From DAIQNV01 sp038748775 (GTDB lineage Bacteria; Planctomycetota; Phycisphaerae; Phycisphaerales; UBA1924): a stretch of DNA of 64,000 bases. This document shows positions 1-9,500 of the stretch, one piece after another. The notes under the pieces are model-generated. The model saw nothing but the letters and a program-made list of their open reading frames with translations. It was not told where the DNA came from and ran no database searches. The stretch's first letter is position 1; each line of letters starts with the position of its first letter. The stretch is from contig JBCDIT010000001.1 in assembly GCA_038748775.1 (NCBI GenBank), positions 496,001 through 560,000 of the forward strand, read 5' to 3'. Both the position numbers and the translations under genes were made by a program.

Positions 1-1017
1 CCCACCCTAACCAGCCCTGATCGTGACCGCGCTCCTGTTCCCCTTTTCGCCGATCCGAACTTCCACGGCTCCTGCGACCCCGAGGTCGTCTGGAATCAGG
101 CGCTCGGCGAGTGGTTCATCTACTACACCGCGCGCCGTGCCCTCGCCCCCGACGGCCGGACGCCGGCCGGAACACCTATCGGGGTTGCCTCCAGCCCCGA
201 TTGGCGCGAATGGACGTTTCGCGGCTACTGCGCTTTCGATGGCCGCGACGACCAACCGACGGCCAGCAGCACGTACTGGGCCCCTGCCGTGGTTGCTCAA
301 GGCGACCAACTCCACATGTTCGTGACGTACAAGCCTCAGGCAACAGGGTTCTGGGGCGGAGACGGCGAAGGGATCCGTCACTACGTCGCGGAGTCGTCGG
401 CACCCACCGAGTGGCGATACATCGACACGCCGATCCGAGGCAAGGACGCGATCGATGCAGGGATCATCAAGATCGACGAGTCGTGGCGTATGTTCTATCG
501 CGATCGCCCCAACGCCCGAGGCATGACTTCGTTCGTTGCATCGAGCCAGGACCTCCGTCACTGGGTCCGTCATGGGCTTGCCGCGGGTGATATCGCCGAC
601 GAACACGTGACCGGGCACCATTATCACGAAGCGCAGTTCCCGTTCCGTTGGAAGAACGCGTATTGGCTCTTCACCGATCCGAGTGGTCCGGGGCTTGCCG
701 CGTTTCAAAGCGACGACGCGGCTACCTGGCACTTTGTCAACGATTTCATGACCGATCGAGGCACTCATCCGACCGACTCGAATGCGGCTCGCCATCCCAG
801 CGTCGCAATTGTGGATGGTCGCGCGTTCGCCTTCTATCACTGCGAGCCCGACCGACCAGAAGGGCCCTATAGCCGCGTGCCGATCGAGAAACGCAAGACG
901 TTCTTGCAAGTCACCGAACTTGTTCACGTGAATGGCACGCTCCGCGCCGTTCGTCCAGAGTCGACACGGCTCCCATCGGCCGCGCGACTTCGACACGGCC
1001 CCGATCGTCGAGATTGA
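1..1017 (+). CDS. GH43/GH32-like five-bladed beta-propeller glycosidase, 5' truncated by window edge
   Basis: The reading frame is open from the first base and has no in-frame ATG until position 289, so the true start lies upstream; 338 residues are visible. The N-terminal part reads DPEVVWN..EWFIYYTARR, then GVASSPDWREWTFRG, then TYWAPAVV followed by QLHMFVTY. This repeating blade pattern is typical of clan GH-F/GH-J propeller glycosidases (GH43, GH32, GH117-type proteins). Starting at the later ATG would remove the first blade, which argues for the longer frame. The exact family and substrate cannot be assigned. It sits upstream of a sulfatase cluster on the same strand, so a role in glycan hydrolysis is inferred. 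Confidence 0.62.
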   Translation, partial: PTLTSPDRDRAPVPLFADPNFHGSCDPEVVWNQALGEWFIYYTARRALAPDGRTPAGTPIGVASSPDWREWTFRGYCAFDGRDDQPTASSTYWAPAVVAQGDQLHMFVTYKPQATGFWGGDGEGIRHYVAESSAPTEWRYIDTPIRGKDAIDAGIIKIDESWRMFYRDRPNARGMTSFVASSQDLRHWVRHGLAAGDIADEHVTGHHYHEAQFPFRWKNAYWLFTDPSGPGLAAFQSDDAATWHFVNDFMTDRGTHPTDSNAARHPSVAIVDGRAFAFYHCEPDRPEGPYSRVPIEKRKTFLQVTELVHVNGTLRAVRPESTRLPSAARLRHGPDRRD

Positions 1018-1025
1018 GCCTCATC

Positions 1026-1436
1026 ATGAAGATCACAGCTTCCTCGCCATCTGCCCGGGTCCGGGTAAACACGCCGCGACGCGCAAGCGGTCTGCGCGAT
1101 TCATCGACCGCGAGCGCCGCCGCGGCGATCAAAGACCAGAAGATGACACCAGCCGGATTCACTGGACAGGATCTGAGGAACGCGGCAGTCGACGCGGGGG
1201 TTGCCGTTTCACCGACCAAGTTCACGCAGATCGTTCGGGCTGCCGGCCTCGGCCCTCTGCCGCACGGCGGCGCCGGCTCCCACTACCGGTTTACAAACGC
1301 CGAGATACGGGACCTTGCCCACGCGGCACTCCACGGTGGCCGCGACGTGCACCGCCCTCGCCGCTTCCGCCACGGGCCGGAACTCGCGGCGATCTGGCTC
1401 CGCCTCGCTGGCGCCGCTCCAGACCCGAACAGTTGA
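1026..1436 (+). CDS. Small protein of unknown function, possible DNA-binding fold
   Basis: A 136-residue frame starts at an ATG 8 bases after the glycosidase stop. I do not recognise the family. The middle part (VSPTKFTQIVRAAGLG, then YRFTNAEIRDLAHAALHGG) looks like a helix-turn-helix or winged-helix segment followed by a short helix. The N-terminus is Ala/Ser/Arg-rich and the C-terminus is Arg-rich, so it could equally be a decayed gene or a chance frame. No good ribosome binding site is visible. Its position directly behind the glycosidase would suit a small regulator, but that is only inference. Confidence 0.35.
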   Translation: MKITASSPSARVRVNTPRRASGLRDSSTASAAAAIKDQKMTPAGFTGQDLRNAAVDAGVAVSPTKFTQIVRAAGLGPLPHGGAGSHYRFTNAEIRDLAHAALHGGRDVHRPRRFRHGPELAAIWLRLAGAAPDPNS

Positions 1437-1482
1437 GGACCATCGGATGAAGTCGGAATGGCTCCTGATCGAAGTAAAACGT

Positions 1483-1510
1483 TTGACTTAGCTGTGAAAG
1501 CCATTACGCT
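1483..1510 (+). promoter_or_regulatory. Candidate sigma-70-type promoter for the PEP-CTERM-like gene
   Basis: TTGACT at 1483-1488 and TACGCT at 1505-1510 are separated by 16 bases and lie about 70 bases upstream of the ATG at 1582. This short stretch is more AT-rich than its surroundings. It would start a new transcript for the surface protein, separate from the glycosidase. Confidence 0.45.
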
Positions 1511-1581
1511 AGGTTCAACGCACCCAAGCGGGTGCCGACGAGAGCAACCCGGCCACATCCCGGAACCGAGGAGAGAGACCC

Positions 1582-2523
1582 ATGCAGATGAACATCGCCG
1601 CACTCACGATCGGAGCCCTGGCGGGCGTCGCGGCCGCTGATTTCACGACCGTTTTCCAGCACGGCTTCAACAACCAGGCGTCGGGCGTGATCAACGCCGC
1701 CTCGGACCTCAACGCCTTCATCGGGTCGTATTCGTTCTCGGGCAACGCCTTCGGCGGTATCTCGTCGACCCGGCCCGCCTTTGTCGCGGCACACAACAGC
1801 AACGGTGTCGCCGGCGTCAACCAGATGGCGATCAACAACGTGGACTTCGGAACGGACTTTACGAGCCCCGTAACCCGCGTCGCGGACGCGGGCGGGGGCG
1901 ACCGTCTCTTCGCGGACTTCACGCAAGCGGGTGAATTCACCGGCGGATCCGTGACCGACGTTCGTTTCCGGCTGGGCAGCTTCGGCAACGGGAACACGGG
2001 CGGGTTCAAGTACAACTTCGTCCGCGGCCTGGACGACATGGGCAACGAGCTGTTCGAACTGCTATTCGTCGCCGGCAGCAGCGGTCAGATTCGTGAGGTG
2101 TTTGCGCGTAGCGCGGATGACGACTCGACGACACTGACCGACGCGAACAACGGAACGCCCGAGGGCACGAAGCTCGTCGAGTCTTCGTCTTCGGCGTTCA
2201 ACAGCACCAACGCGACCACGCGCCCGCAGCAGATGTGGGACGTGGACATCATCATCGAAGATGGGATGGTGAACTACACGATCGGCGGCCCAGGGAACGT
2301 CCTGACGACGACGGCGATGGACGGCTCGTTCGCGGTGAACTCGTCGGCGACGAGCATCTCACGTCTCGAGTTCAGCTCTGTTTGGAACTCGGTCGCGGAC
2401 GGGCAGAACAAGGGCTACTGGGTCGACGATATCTTCGTCCAGACGGACATCATCCCGAGCCCTGGCGTGCTCAGCGTCGCGGGCGCCCTCACGATCCTCG
2501 CGGCGCGTCGTCGACGGGGTTGA
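1582..2523 (+). CDS. Secreted protein with PEP-CTERM-like (SPG-RRRR) C-terminal sorting tail
   Basis: This 313-residue protein begins with a short signal peptide (MQMNIAALTIGALAGVAAA). It ends in the tripartite sorting signal seen in Phycisphaerales: an SPG motif, a hydrophobic stretch (VLSVAGALTILAA) and an RRRR cluster. The body is rich in Asn, Ser, Gly and Asp and looks like a beta-sandwich exoprotein with no catalytic motif I recognise. GAGGAGAG about 8 bases upstream supports the ATG at 1582. Members of this class are exported, cleaved at the tail by an exosortase-type system and kept at the surface; no exosortase is in the window. A glycan-binding role would suit the neighbouring sulfatases but is not shown. 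Confidence 0.75.
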   Translation: MQMNIAALTIGALAGVAAADFTTVFQHGFNNQASGVINAASDLNAFIGSYSFSGNAFGGISSTRPAFVAAHNSNGVAGVNQMAINNVDFGTDFTSPVTRVADAGGGDRLFADFTQAGEFTGGSVTDVRFRLGSFGNGNTGGFKYNFVRGLDDMGNELFELLFVAGSSGQIREVFARSADDDSTTLTDANNGTPEGTKLVESSSSAFNSTNATTRPQQMWDVDIIIEDGMVNYTIGGPGNVLTTTAMDGSFAVNSSATSISRLEFSSVWNSVADGQNKGYWVDDIFVQTDIIPSPGVLSVAGALTILAARRRRG

Positions 2524-2684
2524 CCGGTCCGCAGCATCACGGCCGCGCTTCGGACGAGAGGAGAACGAGAGCCTGATCGCCCGCCGTGTGGGTGGGCACG
2601 GTGTCGCGTTGCCTTCCTGGGAGGCGCGGCCTGTGTTTCGGCGTTCGCGGGGCCTCGCTCCGCTGATTGCTTTGGAGCTCCTCG

Positions 2685-4817
2685 ATGAAGTTTGGCATTG
2701 AACCCATCGCCGCGTCGTTCTTGGTCTCTCTCGGGCTTTCAACGGCGACCGTCGCAAGCGCCGCCGAACCGTGCCATTGCGCCGACCTCGCGCCGCCGGA
2801 AGGTGTGGTCGACGCGGCCGATCTCGAGGAGTACCTCACTCGCGCGAACACGAACGACGCCAAGGCAGACTTCGTAGCGCCGTTCGGCGTCGTCGACTTC
2901 TTCGATGTCCTGGCGTTCCTCAAGCTCATGGACACCGCGCCAGTCGAGCCAAATGTCCTTTGGCTGAGCTTTGAGGACACGAGCTGGTACGCCCTTCCCG
3001 CATATGGACAGACGGCGGTCTCGACGCCGAACCTCGACGAACGGTTCTTTTCTGACGCCGTCCGATTCGATCGGGCGTGGTCAACGGCGCCGGTTTGCTC
3101 ACCGGCCCGTTCGACGCTCATCAGTGGCTCGTACGCGACGACGTACGGATCCGACTTTCACAGGCGGAGCATCAACGTGCCCGCCGACCAGTACTTCTTC
3201 CCGCGGCTCCTTCAGGCGAACGGGTACTTCACCACCAACAACAGGAAGACCGACTACAACGCGGTTCAGAACTCACAAGCGTGGAACCAGAACAACAACT
3301 CAGCATCCTGGACGAGTTCGAGCAGGAACGGGCGGCCATTCTTTAGCGTCTACAACAGCAACCACACACATACTGGACGCGTTCGGTCGTGGCACACAGA
3401 TGGACGCCGCGACTTTTCCGCGGCCGGGATCAACCCGACGCTGCCCCCGCACGTCCCCGACCTCCCGGACGTCTACTCCGACCTTCAGTTCCATCTCGAG
3501 GGGATCCAGGGCATCGATGAGTGGGTCGGGCGCCACCTCGACCGGCTGGAACAGGCGGAACTCGACGATCAGACAGTGGTGTTTGTGTTCGCCGACCACG
3601 GCGGGCTTCTGCCCCGCGGCAAGGGGTACGTCTTCGAGACGGGTCTCAGGGTGCCGTTCGGGGTCCGCGTGCCAGCACGGCTACGCTGCCTGCTACCAGA
3701 CGATTTACGCACGCAAGTCGGGCGCGGGAGCGATCGGCTTGTGGGGTTCGTCGACTTCGCCGCAACGGTGCTGAGCCTCGCAGGCGTTGAGTCACCCGCG
3801 CACATCCAGGGCAAAGCGTTCCTCGGCGAGCACGCCGAGCCGGCGCGCGACTATCAGTTCGCGTTCGTCACGAACCGTGAAGGACATTTCGCGCCCGACC
3901 GCGCGGTGACCGACGGCCGGTACAAGTACATCCGACGCTTCATCCCGCACCGGCATCACGGAAACCGGAACAACTACCAATGGGGCATGCCGGCCTGGAT
4001 CGCGTGGGATGACTACGTCTATGCGGGCCCCGCCGACAACGAGATCTGGATGAGACCCTACACCCCCAACAGCGACGCCACGAAGGCGGAGATGCTGTTC
4101 GACATCCAAGCCGACCCGTACGAGACGCTCGACCTCTCAGAAGACCCCGCACGCCAAGCCGATCTCGCCAGGCTCCGAACACAACTTGAGCAGCACATGA
4201 GAACCACGATGGACCTCGGGCTGTTCCCAGACAACATGCGAGATATCTACAGCGGGGCTCCAATCTACGACTGGGTGCGGCAGGCGAACTATGACGTCGA
4301 TGGCTTGATCACCGCGGCCTGGCTCGCGAGCAACCCGACGCCGGCGGATACGCCCACGCTGCTCGGTTATCTCAACGACGATGACCGTGCGCTGAAGTTT
4401 TGGGGCGCCGTCGGCTACGCGTCGCTCGCGGCCACCGGCCAGATCGGCCCGAGTGATCTGCCGGGCAAGCTCGATGGCGTGAGCGGAAACGGGAACTGGC
4501 AGGTGGCGTCCGCCGCCGCGGAAGCCAAAGCCCTCGGCGGAGACCCGAGCGAACTGGACCGGCAGATCACCCGGATCCTGACCAACAACAACGCCTACGC
4601 CTACTCGGCTATCGAGACGCTGACCAGATTCGATCACGTGGCCCCCGAGATCCTCTCGCGGAGCGGTGACCTCCAGGCTGCAGCGCCGTCGAACTTTAAA
4701 GCCCGTGCGATCATGGTCAACCTTGGTCAATACCCGCCACGCGACCTCTTCGCCGGTCAGTACAACAACGGGCTCGGCGTCAACCAGGACATCCGCGACA
4801 TCGGGCCCTTGCCATGA
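2685..4817 (+). CDS. Secreted sulfatase with N-terminal GC-type dockerin and C-terminal helical region
   Basis: This type I sulfatase has about 710 residues. A signal peptide is followed at about residues 30-82 by two dockerin-like repeats (CADLAPPEGVVDAADLEEYL and ADFVAPFGVVDFFDVLAFL). The sulfatase domain starts near residue 90 with NVLWLSFEDTSWYALPAYG, which resembles heparan N-sulfatase-like sequences. CSPAR with Cys138 is the CxPxR site converted to formylglycine, and FADHGG gives further metal ligands. The C-terminal 200 residues look like HEAT-type helices (LLGYLNDDDRALKFWGAVG). The ATG at 2685 is preferred over the in-frame TTG at 2667 because GGAG lies 7 bases before it. The stop overlaps the next start as ATGA. 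An N-terminal dockerin is unusual; the other two in this window are C-terminal. Confidence 0.88.
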   Translation: MKFGIEPIAASFLVSLGLSTATVASAAEPCHCADLAPPEGVVDAADLEEYLTRANTNDAKADFVAPFGVVDFFDVLAFLKLMDTAPVEPNVLWLSFEDTSWYALPAYGQTAVSTPNLDERFFSDAVRFDRAWSTAPVCSPARSTLISGSYATTYGSDFHRRSINVPADQYFFPRLLQANGYFTTNNRKTDYNAVQNSQAWNQNNNSASWTSSSRNGRPFFSVYNSNHTHTGRVRSWHTDGRRDFSAAGINPTLPPHVPDLPDVYSDLQFHLEGIQGIDEWVGRHLDRLEQAELDDQTVVFVFADHGGLLPRGKGYVFETGLRVPFGVRVPARLRCLLPDDLRTQVGRGSDRLVGFVDFAATVLSLAGVESPAHIQGKAFLGEHAEPARDYQFAFVTNREGHFAPDRAVTDGRYKYIRRFIPHRHHGNRNNYQWGMPAWIAWDDYVYAGPADNEIWMRPYTPNSDATKAEMLFDIQADPYETLDLSEDPARQADLARLRTQLEQHMRTTMDLGLFPDNMRDIYSGAPIYDWVRQANYDVDGLITAAWLASNPTPADTPTLLGYLNDDDRALKFWGAVGYASLAATGQIGPSDLPGKLDGVSGNGNWQVASAAAEAKALGGDPSELDRQITRILTNNNAYAYSAIETLTRFDHVAPEILSRSGDLQAAAPSNFKARAIMVNLGQYPPRDLFAGQYNNGLGVNQDIRDIGPLP

Positions 4818-6478
4818 CACATGCATCGGACCGGATGTGCGGCCTCGCCGGCGGCCTGATCGCGGCTCTCACACTTGTCTCGGTGGTGACCGGTGAGGCA
4901 ACACCGTACGAAACCGGTCGCCCGAACATCGTCATCGTGATGGCCGATGACATGGGATACAGCGACATCGGTTGCTACGGCTCGGAGATCCGAACCCCAC
5001 ATCTCGACGAGTTGGCGGAGGACGGCGTCCGGTTCCGGCAGTTCTACAACACCGGACGATGCTGCCCCTCAAGGGCCAGCCTAATGACGGGGCTGTACCC
5101 GCACCTTGCTGGAATGGGATGGCAAGCCGCGGGCGTGCCCGACCCTCGCCCCGGTTATCGCGGCCAACTCGCCGATGACGTGCCGACGATCGCCGAGGTG
5201 CTGCGCGACGCCGGGTACGCGACGTACATGTCGGGGAAGTGGCACCTGACACGCCAGTCGACCGTCGACGACGGCCCGAACGAATCGTGGCCAGTGGAGC
5301 GGGGATTCGATCGGCATTTCGGGACGATCCCGGGCGGTGGCAGCTTCTATCAGCCGGCCGGGCTCGTCGATGGTACCGAGCGACTTGACCACGACGAAGC
5401 GACGTGGCGCGACGGCGAGTTCTATTACACCCGTGAGATAACGCGGTTTGCCGTAGAACGCATCCGCGAACACGCCACGACCGAGGGCGATCGACCGTTC
5501 TTCCTCTACATCGCCCACACGGCCCCACACTGGCCGATGCACGCCCCCGACGCGGACATTGAGCCGTACCGCGGCCTGTACGACGTCGGTCCGCAAGTCA
5601 TCCGAGCGCAGCGCTTTGCTCGGCAGATTAAATTGGGCGTTGTCGATGACCGTGCGGCACTGCCGCCGCCTGACCCCAGGGCCAAGACGCTTGAAGAGGT
5701 AAACACACGGAACGCCACGAAGATGCGCAAAACCATGGAGGTCTATGCGGCTATGGTGACGGTGTTGGACGAGGGTGTGGGCTCTGTCGTCGATGCTCTC
5801 GAAGAAACGGGCACTCTCAAGAACACTCTCATCATCTTCCTGAGCGATAACGGCGGGTGCCACGAAGGTGGGTGGACCGGCGGAATGTGGACGGGCAACC
5901 ACGGCATCGCGTACGGTCGGGACCTGGCTAAGATCGGCTCACAGGCGACCTTCCCGACGTACGGTGGCAGCTGGGCGAACGCCAGCAACACGCCGTTCCG
6001 AGAGTTCAAGCACTGGGTGCACGAGGGCGGTATCAGTACACCGTTAATCGTGTGCTTCCCCGACGCCATTCCAGAGACCATGCGCGGCGGTTGGATCGAC
6101 ACGCCCGGTCACATCGTCGACCTCGCGGCGACGGCCCTCGACGCAGCCGATACGAAGCTCCCGGCGAACTTCCGCGGAAGTCAGACCTCTCCGCTGTCGG
6201 GCGAGAGCCTCATGCCGGTCCTGCGAGGGGAACCGGTTGCAAGCCGAGACCTTTTCTGGGAACACGAGGGGAACCGCGCGATCCGGCGCGGTGACTGGAA
6301 GCTCGTCGCAAAGGGGATCGACGGGGACTGGGAATTGTACGACCTCTCCGTGGACCGTACCGAGACGAACGACCTCGCCCGTGTTCGCGCCGACCTCGTC
6401 GGCGAACTCGCCGCGAGATGGACGCAGTGGGCCGAAGACAACGACGTGCTGCCGCTCGGAACACCAAAGCGCCAGTAG
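4814..6478 (+). CDS. Secreted arylsulfatase-like sulfatase
   Basis: The 554-residue protein has a signal sequence at about residues 9-29. The alkaline-phosphatase-type fold opens with NIVIVMADDMGYSDIGCYG (metal ligands Asp45 and Asp46). RCCPSRASLMTG provides the formylglycine cysteine (Cys83 in CxPSR), and FLSDNGG near residue 345 gives the distal metal-binding Asp-Asn pair. KWHL and HTAPHWP are further family motifs. It should hydrolyse sulfate esters outside the cytoplasm after activation by a formylglycine-generating enzyme, which is not in the window. The start overlaps the previous stop by 4 bases, so translation of the two sulfatases is probably coupled. Substrate specificity cannot be read from the sequence. 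Confidence 0.92.
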   Translation: MTHASDRMCGLAGGLIAALTLVSVVTGEATPYETGRPNIVIVMADDMGYSDIGCYGSEIRTPHLDELAEDGVRFRQFYNTGRCCPSRASLMTGLYPHLAGMGWQAAGVPDPRPGYRGQLADDVPTIAEVLRDAGYATYMSGKWHLTRQSTVDDGPNESWPVERGFDRHFGTIPGGGSFYQPAGLVDGTERLDHDEATWRDGEFYYTREITRFAVERIREHATTEGDRPFFLYIAHTAPHWPMHAPDADIEPYRGLYDVGPQVIRAQRFARQIKLGVVDDRAALPPPDPRAKTLEEVNTRNATKMRKTMEVYAAMVTVLDEGVGSVVDALEETGTLKNTLIIFLSDNGGCHEGGWTGGMWTGNHGIAYGRDLAKIGSQATFPTYGGSWANASNTPFREFKHWVHEGGISTPLIVCFPDAIPETMRGGWIDTPGHIVDLAATALDAADTKLPANFRGSQTSPLSGESLMPVLRGEPVASRDLFWEHEGNRAIRRGDWKLVAKGIDGDWELYDLSVDRTETNDLARVRADLVGELAARWTQWAEDNDVLPLGTPKRQ

Positions 6479-6526
6479 CAAGAACAGTCTTCATACACAC
6501 GACGGCATCGCCCTTGGAGCATCACC

Positions 6527-9500
6527 ATGCTATCCCTAATTCGGCTTGTCATCGCCGCACTCGCATTGATGGCCGGTATAGCCAAAGCCACGCCGCCCCA
6601 CATCGTATTCTTTATCGCTGATGATCTCGGCGTCCGCGACTCATCGGTATATGACCGTACGGACGTTCGGACGCCGAACATGCGTCGGCTCGCGGCGAAC
6701 GGGATGACCTTTCACAGGGCCTATGTCGCGTCACCATCTTGTGCGCCGAGTCGTGCCGCGATGCTCACCGGGATGATGCCCGTGCGCAACGGGGCCGAGG
6801 CCAATCACACGCACCCACGCGCAGAAATCTCCACCCTACCCACGTACATGCGGCGGCTCGGGTACACCGTTGCATCGATCGGTAAGGTCTTCCACGGCGG
6901 GCCCGGCCAAGCTCGCCGGTACGGCTTCGACTACGAAGACACCGATCGGTGGCGCGTCGAGAACGAGCTCACCTACGCCGACCGGGTCGAACGCTTCCTC
7001 GATACACGCGAGGACGCCGACCCGGTGTGCCTGCTCGTCGGAACGAAGTCGCCTCATATGCCGTGGCCCGAGGCCGACTCCTACGGAACGAACGAACTCG
7101 TTCCACCGCCGACTCATGTGGACACGCCCGAAACGCGCGAAGGACGCGCACAGTATTACGAGGACGTCACACGGGCCGACCACGAACTCGGCGCCGTGTA
7201 CGACGCCGTCACCCGACGCCTCGGCGAGAACGTGCTTTTCGTCTTCAGCTCCGACCACGGGCCCCAGTGGCCCTTCGCCAAATGGACGCTCTACGAAGAA
7301 GGGGTTCGGGTCCCGCTGATCGTCGCCTGGCCCGGGCGGGTCGCCCCGGACTCCCGCACCGACGCGATGGTCTCGTGGGTCGACCTTCTCCCAACGTTTA
7401 TTGAAGCCGCCGGCGGCATATCGCCCGAGTCGATCGATGGTCGGTCCTTTGTTCCGGTGTTGGAGGGCTTGAGCGACACACACCGTGATCGCGTGTTCAC
7501 AACCCACACCGGCGACGGACGGATGAACAGCTATCCGACGCGTGCTGTGCGCGAGGGCGATTGGAAGTACATTCGAAATCTCCACCCCGAAGCCCTGTTC
7601 ACGACGCACTTCGATCGATCGCAAGCCGCCGTGAACAACGTCGGAATCTGGGAATCTTGGGTCGAAGCAGCCAATACCGATGAGCACGCGCGTGCGCGGG
7701 TCGAGGCGTACCACCGCAGGCCGGCCGAAGAGTTGTACGACCTCTCCTCAGATCCCCTAGAGCAAAACAACCTCGCTGGGCAATCGGCTCACTCGGATCG
7801 TCTGCTCCAGATGCGCGGCGTCGTCGGTGCACACATGCGGGCCAACGGAGACACGGGCCTGGTGTCAACCGCCCTGAGGCCACTGGCCGAGGTCGGGCTC
7901 CGGCCGGCGATAGACGGCTGGACCCCCGCCCCGGTCGCGCTCCGCACCCCTTGGGCCGATGACGTCGATCCTGCCGCGCCGCTCAACGACTACCCCAGAC
8001 CAACGATGCGCAGGAATGCGTGGACGAACCTGAATGGTCTATGGTCGTACGCGGTCACGCCAATAGATTCGGGGGCGCCCACCGCGTGGGAAGGACAAAT
8101 CCTGGTCCCGTTCGCCATCGAGTCGTCGCTTAGCGGTGTGGGACGAGTCCTTAAGGCTGACGAGGCACTGTGGTATCGGCGCACCTTCGACACACCCGAT
8201 CGTGATCTCGAAAGCCGCGTGCTGCTGCACTTCGGGGCCGTCGACTGGTTCGCGAGCGTCTACGTCAACGGAGAGTTGATCGGCACACATCGCGGGGGCT
8301 TCGATGGGTTCGGCTTCGACATCACCGACGCCCTCGTCGAAGGTGATACGCAAACGGTCACGGTGCGCGTCGAAGACCCGTCGGACACGGGAACACAGCC
8401 GGTCGGAAAGCAGACGGACAACCCTCGGGGCATCTGGTACACGCAGGTCTCAGGGATCTGGCAGACTGTTTGGCTCGAGACTGTGCCAAGGGCCCATATT
8501 GCCGACGTCAGCGTTACGACCGAGATCGAGCCACGCTCGCTCACCGTTGCGGTGCGTGCCTCATCACCGGCTGAACGCATGCTGAGAGCGAGGCTCACGG
8601 TCGCCGACAGCAGTCAGTCGGTGACGCGCCGCATCGATCGTCCGTTGACCATTCGACTGAACGCCGGGACCTTCGAAGAGCTCTGGACCCCCGACACCCC
8701 CCGCCTCTACGACTACAGCGTTGAGCTCCTCGACGGGCCGCGCGTGGTGGACCGAGTAGACGGTTACTTCGGCCTCAGGACGATTGAGGTCGGCCCCGAC
8801 TCCGACGGCGTCGACCGCCTGCTCCTCAACGGTGAGCCGGTCTTTCAGATGGGCTTGCTCGACCAGGGCTGGTGGCCCGACGGGCTCTACACCGCGCCCA
8901 CCGACGAGGCTCTCGCGTTCGATATCGAGGCGACGAAAGAGATGGGCTTCAACTTCGCCCGCAAGCACGTCAAAGTCGAACCGGAGCGCTGGTACTACCA
9001 CGCCGACCGACTGGGCCTGATCGTCTGGCAAGACATGCCGACGTTCTCCGGTTCGTGGCGCGGCGCCCGCATCAGTCGCGGCGACCCCGAGGATCCCGAG
9101 TTGCCCGCCGGTGCGGTCGCGCAGTTCCGGACCGAGCTCCGAGCAATGGTCGAAGGACTCGCGAACCACCCCAGCATCATCGCCTGGATCCCGTTCAACG
9201 AGGGCTGGGGACAGCACGACGTCAATAACACGCTCAAGTGGGTGGAGACGCTCGATCCCACGCGGCTCGTCGGCGGGCCGAGCGGCTGGGAAGACCGCGG
9301 CTATGGGGATCTCTACGACATGCACAAGTACCCGGGGCCAAGCATGTTCCCGGTCACGCCCGGGCGAGCCTCGGTCCTCAGCGAGTTCGGCGGGTACGGG
9401 CTGCCGCTCGACGGGCACCTCTGGCGGACCGGCAACAACTGGGGCTACCGCACCGTGCGCACGAAGGACGAGTTCCTCGACGCGTACGAGGGACTGATCG

